Assembly (NCBI GenBank): GCA_013388755.1
Contig: JACAEQ010000044.1
Coordinates: 1 to 59,525, forward strand
Source of the DNA: Chloroflexota bacterium
GTDB taxonomy: Bacteria; Chloroflexota; Chloroflexia; Chloroflexales; Roseiflexaceae
DNA: 59,525 bases
Direction: 5' to 3'
Part shown: in pieces, positions 32,296 through 41,917 of the stretch
How positions within the stretch are numbered: the stretch's first letter is position 1
Layout: every line of letters begins with the position of its first letter
Notes under the pieces: generated by a model
What the model saw: the letters and a program-made list of their open reading frames with translations, nothing else
Databases searched by the model: none
What the model was told of the DNA's origin: nothing
Position numbers and translations under genes: made by a program

Positions 32296-33477
32296 CTATC
32301 CTTCGAGGAGCAACGCCTCGGGATCTTCAACAAGCTCTTTGACCCGCACCAGGAACGACACCGCCTCACGCCCGTCAACGATCCGATGATCGTACGAGAG
32401 CGCCACATACATCATGGGCCGGATCACCACCTGGCCGGCGATGGCCACCGGGCGTTCCTGGATCTTGTGCATGCCCAGAATGCCAACCTGTGGCGTATTC
32501 AGGATCGGCGTCGACATGAGCGAGCCGAAGATGCCACCATTGGTAATGCTGAATGTACCACCCTGCAAATCGGCAATCGTCAACTTCGACTCGCGGGCAC
32601 GGCGCGCCAGTTCCTCGATACCGCGCTCGATTGCGGCAAAGCTGAGCCGATCGGCGTCACGCAACACCGGTACCACCAGACCCTCGTCGGTGCTGACGGC
32701 CACGCCGATGTCGTAGTAATGCTTGACAATAATCTCGTCGCCGCGAATCTCGGCGTTGAGGAGCGGGAACGCCTTCAGCGCCCCGATGACGGCTCTGGTG
32801 AAGAACGACATAAACCCGAGGCCGACGCCATGACGATCCCGGAAGGCTTCGCGCCGGCGCTTGCGCAGGTCAATCACCGCGCTCATATCGATCTCATTGA
32901 ACGTCGTCAGCATGGCTGCGGTGCGTTGCGCCTCCACAAGCCGCGCGGCTATCGTCTGGCGGCGGCGGGTCATCCGAATCCGCTCTTCACGACGCCACTC
33001 GCTCATGGCCGACGCGGGCATCACCGGTGTGTACACCGCTTCCGTCTGAACCGCTGCACTGACGGCGCTGCTGCGCCCAAGGACATCCTCTTTCGTTACC
33101 CGCCCCCCTGGCCCACTACCGGCAACCGCAGCAATGTCCACTCCGCGGGCCTCGGCGACCCGCCGGGCAACCGGCGTAGCCGCCACCCGTGCGCCGGATG
33201 CTCCATCGCGTTCCGCTGCACCCTGCGGTGCGTCGCCGGCGGCATCAGCAACCATACCGAGTATCTCGCCCATCGTCACGATCGCCCCGTCGGGTTTCAG
33301 GATGCGCGCCAGCACCCCGCTCTGTTCAGCCGTCACCTCAACCGTCACTTTATCAGTTTCCAGTTCGACCAGCACGTCGCCGGTGGCAATCGCCTCACCT
33401 TCGTGCTTGCGCCAGGCGCCAACCGTGGCCTCAACAATCGACTCGCCCAGAACCGGAACCTTTATCTCGAATGCCAT
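32296..33477 (-). CDS. odhB: 2-oxoglutarate dehydrogenase E2, dihydrolipoyl succinyltransferase
   Basis: A 393-residue E2 subunit that moves the succinyl group to CoA. Residues 1-75 are a single lipoyl domain with [12 protein letters not shown] carrying the lipoylated Lys. A peripheral-subunit-binding domain follows (about 110-150, [20 protein letters not shown]). The C-terminal catalytic domain ends with [16 protein letters not shown], whose His and Asp are catalytic. Only 11 bases separate it from the E1 gene upstream, so one minus-strand transcript makes E1 and E2. No E3 gene is in the window. Start 33477 is chosen because it gives the normal [13 protein letters not shown] lipoyl opening. 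Confidence 0.95.
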   Translation of the reverse strand: MAFEIKVPVLGESIVEATVGAWRKHEGEAIATGDVLVELETDKVTVEVTAEQSGVLARILKPDGAIVTMGEILGMVADAAGDAPQGAAERDGASGARVAATPVARRVAEARGVDIAAVAGSGPGGRVTKEDVLGRSSAVSAAVQTEAVYTPVMPASAMSEWRREERIRMTRRRQTIAARLVEAQRTAAMLTTFNEIDMSAVIDLRKRRREAFRDRHGVGLGFMSFFTRAVIGALKAFPLLNAEIRGDEIIVKHYYDIGVAVSTDEGLVVPVLRDADRLSFAAIERGIEELARRARESKLTIADLQGGTFSITNGGIFGSLMSTPILNTPQVGILGMHKIQERPVAIAGQVVIRPMMYVALSYDHRIVDGREAVSFLVRVKELVEDPEALLLEG

Positions 33478-33488
33478 ACAGCCGTACC

Positions 33489-36344
33489 TCACACATAACT
33501 ATCTACCGCCGGCGCCCGCAGCGCCTCGGCAATCAGGCGCTGTTGTTCAATCGTGTGCAGCGCCAGCGATCCTTCCGACGGGCTGGCCGACTCCGGGCGC
33601 CCGGCATAGCTGATCGGCCGATCGGGGCCGACCAGTTCCCGCAGGCGTGGCGCAACATAGCTCCACGCACCCATGTTCTTCGGTTCTTCTTGCAGCCAGA
33701 CGATCTCCTGCAGATTCGGGTAGCCATCAAGCACGGCGCGCAATTCGTCGCCTGGAAATGAATAGAGCTCCTCCAGCCGCACCACCGCGATCGCGCCGGC
33801 TGACGACACTGCATGTGTCGCCAGCAGATCGACGTAGACCTTGCCGGAACAGAGCACCAGGCGAACCACATCGGTCCGGCGACGCTGCGCCTCGGGATCA
33901 TCGATCACGCGCTGAAAACGGCCCGCGCTCAGTTCGTGCAGCGATGAACCGGCACGCGGGTGGCGCAGCAGGCTCTTGGGTGTCATCATGATCAGTGGCC
34001 GCGGGTCATCGTTGAGCAGCAACGCCTGACGACGCAGCACGTGGAAATACTGTGCCGCCGTGGTGCAATTCACCACCCGGATGTTGTCCTCGGCCGCCAG
34101 TTGGAGGAACCGCTCAAGCCGCGCGCTGGAATGCTCCGGCCCCTGTCCCTCATAGCCGTGCGGCAGCAGCAGCACAAGGGCCGGCGTCTGGCCCCACTTC
34201 TTCCGCGCGGCAACGATGAACTGGTCAATGATGACCTGCGCACCATTGGCGAAATCGCCAAACTGCGCTTCCCAGACGACCAGCGCCTGCGGGTTGTGCG
34301 CCGAGTAGCCAAACTCGAAGCCCAGCGCCGCAGCTTCGGAGAGCGGGCTATTATGCACCGCGAACGATGCCGTGGCCTGCGGAAGCGACTGCAAGGCGCA
34401 CCAGCGCTCACCGGTCGTGGCGTGGTGCAGCACCAGGTGGCGCTGGCTGAATGTACCACGCTCGGCATCCTGGCCCGTCAGCCGGATCGGGATGCCTTCT
34501 TCAAGCAACGAGGCGAAGGCCAGCGCCTCAGCGTGCGCCCAGTCGATTCCCTCCGGCAGATGCAACGCCGCACGTCGCCGCTCCAGGGTGCGTTCGAGGC
34601 GCGGATGAACCCGAAACCCGTCAGGCCGCTGCAGCAGCGCCTCGTTGAGCGCCACGAGTCGCTCCGCAGCAACGGCGGTGTGTGTCCGTCGCGCAATACC
34701 TGGCGGCGGAAGTGGCGGCGGTTCCTCGAAGTGTGGGTTCATCTCCGCCTCGCCCCGCGCCTGCTGCAGCCGTTGCCAGACTCGCCGCACCATGCTCTCT
34801 GCCTCGCTGGAGGAAAGCACCCCTTCGGCGAGCAGCCGCGCGGCCCACTGTTCGCGTACCGTGGGATGGGCAGCGATCACGGCATACATCCGCGGCTGCG
34901 TGAACGCCGGCTCATCGCCCTCGTTGTGCCCCCAGCGGCGATACCCAACCAGATCGATCAAGAAGTCCTTGCCAAAGGTCTCACGATAGGCATACGCCAT
35001 GCGAGCGACTGCGATGCAGGCTTCGACATCGTCGGCATTCACATGGACAATCGGCATCTCAAAGCCTTTTGCCAGATCGCTGGCATACAATGTTGAGCGG
35101 CTTTCTCGCGGTAGCGTGGTAAAACCGATCTGGTTATTCACGATAATATGGATCGTACCGCCAGTGCTGTACCCTTCGAGGTTGGCCAGATTTAACGTCT
35201 CGCCGACGATTCCCTGCCCTGGGAACGCCGCATCGCCGTGGATCAGGATGGGCAGCGAGGCGCGTTGGTCACGCGTCGGCGCCCCGGCGCGATCGCAGTG
35301 TTCCTGGGCCGCGCGGGCGCGCCCCGCAACGACCGGGTTGACGAACTCCAGGTGGCTGGGATTCGGCGCCAGCGTGATCGGCATCTGCTCGATGCCAGCA
35401 TCACGGAAGGCGCGCCGTGCGCCAAGATGATACTTGACATCACCGACCCAGCCGCCGGCACCGCGACCTTCAGGTGAAAGCGAGGCATCACGCCCGGCGC
35501 TGAGGAACTCGCCAAGGATCGCGCTATATGACTTGCCGAGAATGTGCGCCAGCACATTCAGCCGGCCACGATGTGCCATACCGATCACCACCTCGCGCAC
35601 CCCTCCCACGGCGGCATTGCGCACGATCGAGTCGATGATCGGTACCAGCATGTCACACCCCTCGATCGAAAAGCGTTTCTGGCCAGCGAACGTCTGGTGC
35701 AGGTAGCGCTCGAATGTTTCGACCTCGGTCAGGCGCTCCAGTAATTCACGTTTGCGTTCAGCATCGAAACCGTAGAAGAAGCGCCGGCTCTCCACAGCTT
35801 CACGAATCCAGGCGCGTTCTTCAAACACCTGTACATGATCAGTTTCGTAGCCAATGGTGCCGGAATAGACGGCGCGCAACTTCTTCACCGCCTCAAGCGC
35901 GTTGCGCGAACCTTCGACCAGCGGCCCGCGGACGATATGCGCCGGCAGCAACGCCAGATCGGCGTCGTTCACATCATGGATGGCGGCTTCAAGGCCCGGG
36001 TCGCCCGGCGGATCGCTGCCCAGCGGATCAATCCGTGCCGCAAGGTGCCCGAGCTCACGGATATAGCGAATGAGGCGGGCAGCGGCGATGGTGTGGGTCA
36101 CATCCAGCGGCGAGGGCGTGCCGGTGTGCGCCACCGAAACATCAACCCCGGCAATGGTCACCGCAGCAGACGGCAAACGCTCATCCGGCACCGGCACGGC
36201 GACAGGAAGAGGAACATCCAGCGTCCAGTGCGCAAAAAATGCGCGCGTTGCCGCATCAACCGACTGCGGGTCGGCACGGTATTGTTCATACAACTCGAGC
36301 ACATAGCCAGCATTCGGGCCGGAAAAGAGCGAGAGATCGTTCAT
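33489..36344 (-). CDS. sucA: 2-oxoglutarate dehydrogenase E1 component
   Basis: A 951-residue thiamine-diphosphate enzyme that decarboxylates 2-oxoglutarate in the TCA cycle. Family landmarks: [38 protein letters not shown] with the ThDP-Asp region, and the later [16 protein letters not shown] and [20 protein letters not shown]. Start 36344 gives the conserved [12 protein letters not shown]-like N terminus; an 18-residue extension is not conserved in kind. It is followed by the E2 gene. The product fits a full oxidative TCA cycle, which such phototrophs run in the dark with oxygen. Confidence 0.95.
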   Translation of the reverse strand: MNDLSLFSGPNAGYVLELYEQYRADPQSVDAATRAFFAHWTLDVPLPVAVPVPDERLPSAAVTIAGVDVSVAHTGTPSPLDVTHTIAAARLIRYIRELGHLAARIDPLGSDPPGDPGLEAAIHDVNDADLALLPAHIVRGPLVEGSRNALEAVKKLRAVYSGTIGYETDHVQVFEERAWIREAVESRRFFYGFDAERKRELLERLTEVETFERYLHQTFAGQKRFSIEGCDMLVPIIDSIVRNAAVGGVREVVIGMAHRGRLNVLAHILGKSYSAILGEFLSAGRDASLSPEGRGAGGWVGDVKYHLGARRAFRDAGIEQMPITLAPNPSHLEFVNPVVAGRARAAQEHCDRAGAPTRDQRASLPILIHGDAAFPGQGIVGETLNLANLEGYSTGGTIHIIVNNQIGFTTLPRESRSTLYASDLAKGFEMPIVHVNADDVEACIAVARMAYAYRETFGKDFLIDLVGYRRWGHNEGDEPAFTQPRMYAVIAAHPTVREQWAARLLAEGVLSSSEAESMVRRVWQRLQQARGEAEMNPHFEEPPPLPPPGIARRTHTAVAAERLVALNEALLQRPDGFRVHPRLERTLERRRAALHLPEGIDWAHAEALAFASLLEEGIPIRLTGQDAERGTFSQRHLVLHHATTGERWCALQSLPQATASFAVHNSPLSEAAALGFEFGYSAHNPQALVVWEAQFGDFANGAQVIIDQFIVAARKKWGQTPALVLLLPHGYEGQGPEHSSARLERFLQLAAEDNIRVVNCTTAAQYFHVLRRQALLLNDDPRPLIMMTPKSLLRHPRAGSSLHELSAGRFQRVIDDPEAQRRRTDVVRLVLCSGKVYVDLLATHAVSSAGAIAVVRLEELYSFPGDELRAVLDGYPNLQEIVWLQEEPKNMGAWSYVAPRLRELVGPDRPISYAGRPESASPSEGSLALHTIEQQRLIAEALRAPAVDSYV

Positions 36345-36530
36345 CAGGCACCTGTTGTGAAAATAGCCGATAGCGCATGGCTCCGGCATGGTATTCATTC
36401 GGCGTTGTATGGCGCAGCGGCCTGGACGGATGGCTCAATGGCATGGCGCGCGAGGCGACGCCATCGAGCGGTACAAGCGGAGATGGCTTCAGCCATGCGT
36501 CGCTTGCTGCAGGCTGTCGCTGCGCGCAAT

Positions 36531-36561
36531 GACACGCGGCGTAGCGTTGTTCGGATAGGCA
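36531..36561 (+). repeat. Right-end fragment of the GCCTATCCGAAAA element
   Basis: ACACGCGGCGTAGCGTTGTTCGG followed by ATAGGCA matches the 15018 end of the full element with one base changed (TTTTTC to TTGTTC). Upstream CGGAGATGGCTTC is a decayed match to its interior. The left end is missing, so this is a remnant. Confidence 0.6.
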
Positions 36562-36643
36562 GCATGTCACTAGCAATTATAACATTCCATGCCCATGGAG
36601 CACCGCCACGCCACACATGGCGTAAAAAGTGTGTTGTGATTAC

Positions 36644-36673
36644 TTGAGTTCGTTATACGCGACGCGTTATAGT
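36644..36673 (+). promoter_or_regulatory. Candidate promoter of the desaturase gene with overlapping palindrome
   Basis: TTGAGT (36644-36649), 18-base spacer, TATAGT (36668-36673), with a leader of about 85 bases. The palindrome ACGCGACGCGT (36657-36667) abuts the -10 box and could bind a regulator. Confidence 0.45.
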
Positions 36674-36764
36674 AACAGTACTACGGATACGTCGCCGCCC
36701 GGCAGGGTCGCATGGTTCAGCGGGAACAGCACACCGGTCGGCATAGTCAACGAGGAAGGGTATT

Positions 36765-37802
36765 GTGTCTGCTGCGGTAAGTAATGCTGAGTATGTTGCG
36801 CTCAAGAAAATCGTGAAACAGCGCGGGCTGCTTGAGAAGCAACCCTGGTTCTTCATTGGCGTCATTGCGCTGAAGGTGGGGATGCTCGTTGCCAGCGTCG
36901 TGCTGCTGTTTCTTACTGATAATCTCTGGATCCAGGCGCTCAACGCGATCTTCATGGGGTTTGTCCTGGCTCAGCTCGGTTTCACGTCTCATAGCGCATG
37001 TCACCGGCAGATTTTCGACAAGGTCGGCTGGAACGATGCTGTCGGTATTGCGCTTGGCAACCTGTTGCTGGGGTTAAGCGCCGAGTGGTGGACGGGGAAG
37101 CACAATGCGCACCATGCGCACCCGAACCACGACGGTATGGACCCGGATCTTGACGTGCCGGTGGTGGCGTTCACCGAGGAACAGGCACAGTCACGGCGTG
37201 GAATCTGGCGCTGGATGGCAAAATACCAGGCGTACCTGTTCTTTCCGTTACTCACGCTGCAAGGCTATGCCCTGCGCGAGGTGAGCATTCGTTTCCTGCT
37301 CAGCGGCGAGTCGCGGCGCCGGGGCATTGAGGCGTTGATGATGGCACTGAACCTTGCCTGGTACGTGACCCTGCCAATCATTGCGCTCGGGCCATGGGCC
37401 GGTCTCGGATTTATTCTGATCAGCCAGGCGTTTTTCGGCGTCTACCTCGGCTCAGTGTTCGCCCCCAATCATAAGGGTATGCTGATCGTCGACGATACGA
37501 CAAAGATCGACTTCCTGCGCCTCCAGGTGCTCACCGCGCGCAATGTCAGCGGCCACCCGGTCACTGATTTCTGGTATGGCGGCCTGAATTATCAGATTGA
37601 GCATCACCTGTTTCCCTCATTGCCGATGCACCGGCTGCGCGAGGCGAGCCTGATCGTCAAAGCGTTTTGCGCCAGCCATGGCATCTCGTATCACGAGACG
37701 TCCATGCTGCAGTCGTATCGCGAAATCCTCGGCTACCTGCACGACATTAGCGCACCGCTGCGAGCGCCGCAGCGGGTGCCATCATCCGCCCCCAGAGGAT
37801 GA
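36765..37802 (+). CDS. Fatty-acid desaturase (acyl-lipid/acyl-CoA type)
   Basis: A 345-residue membrane enzyme that puts a double bond into fatty acyl chains with di-iron and oxygen. All three histidine boxes are present: HSACH (76-80), HNAHH (113-117) and the QIEHH (277-281) form that marks front-end and linoleoyl-type desaturases. Hydrophobic pairs flank the boxes. The GTG start at 36765 has GAGGAAGGG 6-10 bases upstream. It stands alone between the TCA genes and the photosynthesis cluster and could help adapt membrane fluidity. Cluster membership is not shown. Confidence 0.9.
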   Translation: MSAAVSNAEYVALKKIVKQRGLLEKQPWFFIGVIALKVGMLVASVVLLFLTDNLWIQALNAIFMGFVLAQLGFTSHSACHRQIFDKVGWNDAVGIALGNLLLGLSAEWWTGKHNAHHAHPNHDGMDPDLDVPVVAFTEEQAQSRRGIWRWMAKYQAYLFFPLLTLQGYALREVSIRFLLSGESRRRGIEALMMALNLAWYVTLPIIALGPWAGLGFILISQAFFGVYLGSVFAPNHKGMLIVDDTTKIDFLRLQVLTARNVSGHPVTDFWYGGLNYQIEHHLFPSLPMHRLREASLIVKAFCASHGISYHETSMLQSYREILGYLHDISAPLRAPQRVPSSAPRG

Positions 37803-37823
37803 GTTCGTAACTCTCTGTGACGC

Positions 37824-37846
37824 GGTCGCCCGGAGATCGGGCGACC
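37824..37846 (+). terminator. Candidate terminator after the desaturase gene
   Basis: GGTCGCCC-GGAGATC-GGGCGACC is an 8-bp perfect stem with a 7-base loop, 22 bases past the desaturase stop. Only a weak T-rich run (TGCTTCTTG) follows at about 37857. Confidence 0.45.
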
Positions 37847-37930
37847 TGCATCGCACTGCTTCTTGCCCCGCAGGGCGTGCTGCGGTAGAGCGATACCTCG
37901 TGCGGGCGGGCCACGAGACCCCCTCAGTGC

Positions 37931-37980
37931 CGATACTTTTCAAATAAGTCCTTCACCCCCACCCCGACCTCGCTCACGTG
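37931..37980. repeat. Left-end fragment of the CCAATACC element
   Basis: CGATACTTTTCAAATAAG and then CACCCCCACCCCGACC resemble the end and core of the element at 6320. The right end is not found, so this is a remnant. Confidence 0.5.
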
Positions 37981-38044
37981 TAAGATTTTCGCCTGCGGCG
38001 GGCAGGAACCTCGTCTACCCCTCCCCCATACCCCCTCCATAGAC

Positions 38045-38075
38045 GACACGCGGCGGAGCGTTGTTCAGATAGGCA
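38045..38075 (+). repeat. Right-end fragment of the GCCTATCCGAAAA element
   Basis: GACACGCGGCGGAGCGTTG then TTCAGATAGGCA match the right end of the full element at 15018 with two changes. Confidence 0.55.
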
Positions 38076-38218
38076 CTTCTACAGAACCAGGATGTCGAAT
38101 CACCCGATTCATGCCGTGCAAAGTTTATGAATATCTTTTGAAAAGTAATTGAACTGAATTAGTACAGACAGGAGTGATTGCAGAGCTATTATGTAAGTGA
38201 TGTATAGTCAAAACGAGG

Positions 38219-38246
38219 TTGAAAGCCATCGAACGTATGCTATAGT
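38219..38246 (+). promoter_or_regulatory. Candidate promoter of the bacteriochlorophyll cluster
   Basis: TTGAAA (38219-38224), 16-base spacer, TATAGT (38241-38246), about 148 bases before the first gene at 38394, within an A/T-rich stretch. It could drive the long same-strand set ending with bchI. No redox-regulator palindrome of the TGT-N12-ACA type is seen directly here. Confidence 0.5.
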
Positions 38247-38393
38247 AAAGCTACGAAGTCTGAACTACATCGCTCGCCCGGTTGCATCCTTAGCGTACGC
38301 CAGAGATGGCATAGGCTTGCTTTGTGTTGCATTCTCCTGCGGTGTTGTAGTTCAGAGAGAGCACTACGATGTGCAAATCTAGTGAGGCTGCGT

Positions 38394-39767
38394 ATGAAAC
38401 TGGCCAGCGCAATCGGTCGCTTTCTCCTCGGCGCGATCAAGGTTCTACGGCTCGCTCTGCCAAAACTGGGCGTTGGATGGATGTTCGCTCTGCTCACGAG
38501 CAATTTCAACCGGGTGTCCATCGTTGAGCTAGGTGTTACGGCCATTATTGTCACCACCATGATCGGCCTCCACCACTTCCTCTCACCATTCCAGGTCATC
38601 TGGGGGCGTCTGGCGGATAGTCATCCCGTTCTCGGCATGCGGCGCACGCCGTACCTGATCCTTGGCGCGACCATGGGCAGCCTGGTGTTCCTTGCGTTAC
38701 CGTCGGTTGCCGTGGCCATGGGCGATGGCTCACTCGCCGCCATCATTGCCGGCTTCGGGTTGCTGATCCTGTTCGGCATCAGCATTGCGGCCATGGGCGA
38801 CAGCCATCACTCGCTGATCGCCGAGGTGACGCAGCCAAAATCCCGCGGCGGCGTGATTGCCGTGGTGTGGACCTTCACGATTATGAGTACGATCATCGCG
38901 GCCGGCGCGATCAAGTCGATTATGCCGACTTATGCGCCGGAGACGATGCAGACACTCTACAATCTGACGCCGCTGGTGGTGATCGGCTCAACGTTGCTTG
39001 GCGTCCTGGGCATTGAGAAGCGACTCAACCGCGAGGAAATGGCTGCTGCGATTGCCCGTTCGCGCGCGGCTGCGCCTTCCAGCAATCCGCTGGGCGCTGC
39101 AATCGGGTTGCTCCGGCAGAACCCGCAGGTGCGCGCGTTCTTCGGTTTCGTGTTCCTCTCGATCGTCGGCATCTTTTTGCAGGACTCGATCCTGGAAGTG
39201 TTCGGCGCCGAAGTGTTCAATATGACGCTGAAGGAGACGACCGGCTTTACGCAGACCTGGGGCGGCGGCGTTCTCGGCGGCATGCTGCTGATGGGCCTCT
39301 TGAGCTCGATCTTCCCGATCAGCAAGAAGCTGATCGCGCTGATCGGCGGCGCCGGCACAGCGCTCGGTCTTGGCTTGCTGACCGTGTGCGCCTTCACTGG
39401 CCAGCGATCGTTGCTCAACCCGGCAATCATGCTCATGGGTCTCAGCACCGGCCTGTATAACATTGGTGCGCTCTCACTGATGATGGATATGACGGTTGAA
39501 GGCGCAACCGGACTCTACATGGGGATGTGGGGCATGGCGCAGGCCTTTGGCACGGCGGTCGCCTCGATTCTGGCTGGCGCGCTCCATACCGTGCTGATTG
39601 AGTCCAGTGTGCTCAGCCATAGCGTCGGGTACAGTTTCGTCTTCGGCCTGGAGGCCGTTCTGATGGTCATAGGCATTGCGCTGCTCTCCGGAGTCAGTGT
39701 CGAGGCATTCCGCGGCCTCACCCGCACGGATATCACCCGGGCGATGGAAGCCGGCGCGGTGGCATGA
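38394..39767 (+). CDS. PucC/LhaA-family (BCD) membrane carrier, first copy
   Basis: A 457-residue, about 12-helix MFS relative of PucC/LhaA, proteins that help assemble light-harvesting or reaction-centre complexes or deliver bacteriochlorophyll. Key motifs: FNRVSIVELGV, PFQVIWGRLADSHPVLGMRRTPY (the family hallmark loop) and the C-terminal MGLSTGLYNIGALSLMMDMT. ATG 38394 has GAGG 7 bases upstream. First gene of the cluster; a paralog lies at 50943, so the bch genes are bracketed by two such carriers. A methyltransferase gene begins 12 bases after its stop. Confidence 0.88.
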   Translation: MKLASAIGRFLLGAIKVLRLALPKLGVGWMFALLTSNFNRVSIVELGVTAIIVTTMIGLHHFLSPFQVIWGRLADSHPVLGMRRTPYLILGATMGSLVFLALPSVAVAMGDGSLAAIIAGFGLLILFGISIAAMGDSHHSLIAEVTQPKSRGGVIAVVWTFTIMSTIIAAGAIKSIMPTYAPETMQTLYNLTPLVVIGSTLLGVLGIEKRLNREEMAAAIARSRAAAPSSNPLGAAIGLLRQNPQVRAFFGFVFLSIVGIFLQDSILEVFGAEVFNMTLKETTGFTQTWGGGVLGGMLLMGLLSSIFPISKKLIALIGGAGTALGLGLLTVCAFTGQRSLLNPAIMLMGLSTGLYNIGALSLMMDMTVEGATGLYMGMWGMAQAFGTAVASILAGALHTVLIESSVLSHSVGYSFVFGLEAVLMVIGIALLSGVSVEAFRGLTRTDITRAMEAGAVA

Positions 39768-39779
39768 CGAGGTGATGGG

Positions 39780-40568
39780 GTGACCGATATTCTGCCTATT
39801 CGTTTCGATGCCATTGCATCAGCCTATGATCATGTGCGCGGTCACCCTCCCGATGTTGCGGCGCGTATTGGTACGGTCATTGCTTCAGTGGCAGGGTACG
39901 ATGCGCTGGTACTGGAACTCGGCATCGGTACCGGGCGCATCGCGCTACCGGTCGCGGCTGCCGGTTGCCGCGTCGTCGGCATTGATGTGTCGCTCGAAAT
40001 GTTGCGCGTGGCGCGCGCCAAACCCGGCGCTCAGGCGTTGCACCTGCTCCAGGGCGATATCGAGCAGTTGCCGTTCGCCGATCATGGGTTCGATGCGGCC
40101 CTGGCGGTGCACGTCTTGCACCTGGCGCGCGACTGGCGCCGCGCACTCGGTGAGGCAATCCGCATCCTGCGCCCCGGTGGCACGCTCATCCTGGGCCGCG
40201 ACTGGCGCGATCCCGAGAGTTGCGTCGGGCGCCTGCGCAGCAAGTTTCGTGAAACGGTGATCGAACTGCTGCCAGGTTCGCGCCCGCCGGGCGCCGGTGC
40301 GGCGATCGGGCAGGCGCTGGCCAGGCTCGGCGCAACAATCGAGCCGGAGGTCACGGCCGCAACCTGGACCGCACCAGTCAGCCCGGCCCAGGTACTGGAG
40401 GAGATGGCGTCACGTTCCGATGCCGAGACCTGGGTGCTCGATGATCAGACGCTCCACGCCGCGCTGGAGCGGTTGTACGACTGGGCCGCGCGTACCTACG
40501 ACGACATCGAGCGGCCGGAAGACGTTGAACGGCGCTTCGTCATTCAAACAGCCCGGAAGATGGAGTAA
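39780..40568 (+). CDS. Class I SAM-dependent methyltransferase in the photosynthesis cluster
   Basis: A 262-residue UbiE-like methyltransferase: [19 protein letters not shown] is motif [15 protein letters not shown] ends strand two, and [14 protein letters not shown] is motif IV. It is distinct from BchM at 44434, which lacks this order of motifs. The GTG start at 39780 has AGGTG close upstream. Placed between a PucC-like carrier and bchN and read in the same direction. It could act on a pigment, quinone or carotenoid intermediate; the substrate is not known. Confidence 0.8.
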   Translation: MTDILPIRFDAIASAYDHVRGHPPDVAARIGTVIASVAGYDALVLELGIGTGRIALPVAAAGCRVVGIDVSLEMLRVARAKPGAQALHLLQGDIEQLPFADHGFDAALAVHVLHLARDWRRALGEAIRILRPGGTLILGRDWRDPESCVGRLRSKFRETVIELLPGSRPPGAGAAIGQALARLGATIEPEVTAATWTAPVSPAQVLEEMASRSDAETWVLDDQTLHAALERLYDWAARTYDDIERPEDVERRFVIQTARKME

Positions 40569-40571
40569 TAC

Positions 40572-40618
40572 CCGGTTGCATGCAGACAGACACCGGTCAG
40601 GAGCAACGGCATGCACCC
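40572..40618 (-). repeat. Inverted fragment of repeat family R2 before bchN
   Basis: CCGGTTGCATGCAGACAGAC followed by ACCGGTCAGGAGCAACGGCATGCACCC is the reverse complement of the right half of copies A and B. It ends only a few bases before the AGGAGG of bchN, so the leader of bchN is partly made of repeat DNA. Confidence 0.65.
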
Positions 40619-40633
40619 GTGTCAGGAGGCGCC

Positions 40634-41875
40634 ATGGCTGCGACCATTCTCAAAGAGGACGGCGCCTATCATAGCTTCTGCGGCCTGACGTGCATCGGCT
40701 GGTTGTACCAGAAGATTAAGGACAGCTTTTTCCTGGTGCTCGGCACCCATACGTGCGCCCATCTGCTGCAGAATGTTCTGGGCGTGATGGTGTTCGCCCG
40801 CCCGCGCTTCGGTGTCGCGCTGATCGAGGAAGCTGACCTCTCGAAACCGCAACCCGATCTTGCTGCCCTGATTGATGAGATCGTCGCCGATCATCATCCC
40901 TCGGTCATTTTTCTCCTTTCGTCATGCACTCCCGAGGTGATGAAGGTCGAGTTCGAAGGGCTGGCGCGGTCGCTCAGCCGACCTGATCTGCCGGTGCTCT
41001 TTGTTCCCGCCAGTGGCCTGGAGTACACCTTCAGCCAGGCCGAAGACTCGGTACTGCAGGCGTTGCTGCCATTCTGCCCGATGGCAGCGCCCGACGACCG
41101 CCGGGTTGTGTTTCTCGGCTCGGTTAACGATGCTATCGCCGATGATTTCCGCGTCGAGGCTACCCGGCTCGGCATTCCTGTCGCCGGCTTCCTGCCCGAT
41201 AACCATTTCTCCGCGCTGCCGCCCATCGGCCCGGCAACGATCGTCGCGCCGTTGCAGCCCTACCTGGCGAAAGTTGCCGGTCGCCTGGCCCGTGAACGTG
41301 GCGCCACGGTCCTCAGCTCGCTCTTTCCCTTTGGCCCGGATGGCACACGCGCATTCTGGGAGGACCTTGCCGCCGCCCTGGGGATCGCCGTTGACCTGCG
41401 CGAGCGTGAACGCCAGGCATGGGAGCGTCTTGAACCGCACCTGGCGATTCTGCGCGGCAAACGCGTGCTGTTTACCGCCGATAACCTTATGGAACTCCCC
41501 CTGGCGCGCTTTCTGAAGAACGCCGGTTGTACCGTTCTGGAATGCAGCAGCCCCTACATCAACCGTAAGTTCCATGCCCGCGAACTGGCAGCGCTCGATG
41601 GCGTGCGCATTGTTGAACAACCAGACTTTGACCGGCAGGTGCACGACATCGATCTGCTGCAGCCGGATCTGGTGATCAGCAACCTGGCCACCACAAACCC
41701 CCTGGTCGGGCGTGGCGTGGTGGCAAAGTGGAGCACTGAGTTCAGTTTCATGCCGATCCATGGCTGGAGCGGTGCGGCAACGCTGGCAGGCATGTTCACC
41801 CGCCCGCTGCAACGGCATCGCCGGCTCGACCCGCTGGCGCACGACCCGGTGTGGCTGGCGGGCATGATGAGTTGA
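40634..41875 (+). CDS. bchN: Light-independent protochlorophyllide reductase subunit N
   Basis: With BchB it forms the NifDK-like catalytic core that reduces ring D of protochlorophyllide, fed by BchL. The 413-residue chain has [29 protein letters not shown] and [10 protein letters not shown], giving Cys16, Cys41 and Cys98 as likely ligands of the 4Fe-4S cluster. Start 40634 has AGGAGG 5 bases upstream; the frame upstream is in a repeat. Followed by bchB after 42 bases. BchY and BchZ are the close relatives to rule out; the N-terminal Cys spacing, and bchB and bchL as neighbours, support BchN. Confidence 0.93.
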   Translation: MAATILKEDGAYHSFCGLTCIGWLYQKIKDSFFLVLGTHTCAHLLQNVLGVMVFARPRFGVALIEEADLSKPQPDLAALIDEIVADHHPSVIFLLSSCTPEVMKVEFEGLARSLSRPDLPVLFVPASGLEYTFSQAEDSVLQALLPFCPMAAPDDRRVVFLGSVNDAIADDFRVEATRLGIPVAGFLPDNHFSALPPIGPATIVAPLQPYLAKVAGRLARERGATVLSSLFPFGPDGTRAFWEDLAAALGIAVDLRERERQAWERLEPHLAILRGKRVLFTADNLMELPLARFLKNAGCTVLECSSPYINRKFHARELAALDGVRIVEQPDFDRQVHDIDLLQPDLVISNLATTNPLVGRGVVAKWSTEFSFMPIHGWSGAATLAGMFTRPLQRHRRLDPLAHDPVWLAGMMS

Positions 41876-41917
41876 GGATCAGGGGTCAGGGGTAATGCTT
41901 CCCCTGAAGGAACGTCT

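Larger units (their letters stand above)
36345..36764. other. Divergent region with repeat fragment and promoter
   Basis: This 420-base region lies between the E1 gene and the desaturase. It holds a right-end fragment of the 14852 element (36531-36561), no quality open frame, and a promoter for the desaturase at 36644-36673 overlapped by a palindrome at 36657-36667. Confidence 0.5.
37803..38393. other. Long intergenic region before the photosynthesis cluster
   Basis: These 591 bases hold a hairpin (37824-37846), fragments of two repeat families (37931-37980 and 38045-38075), an A/T-rich stretch near 38100-38220 and a candidate promoter at 38219-38246. The low GC of 38095-38260 stands out from the rest of the window. 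No open frame of quality. Confidence 0.6.
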
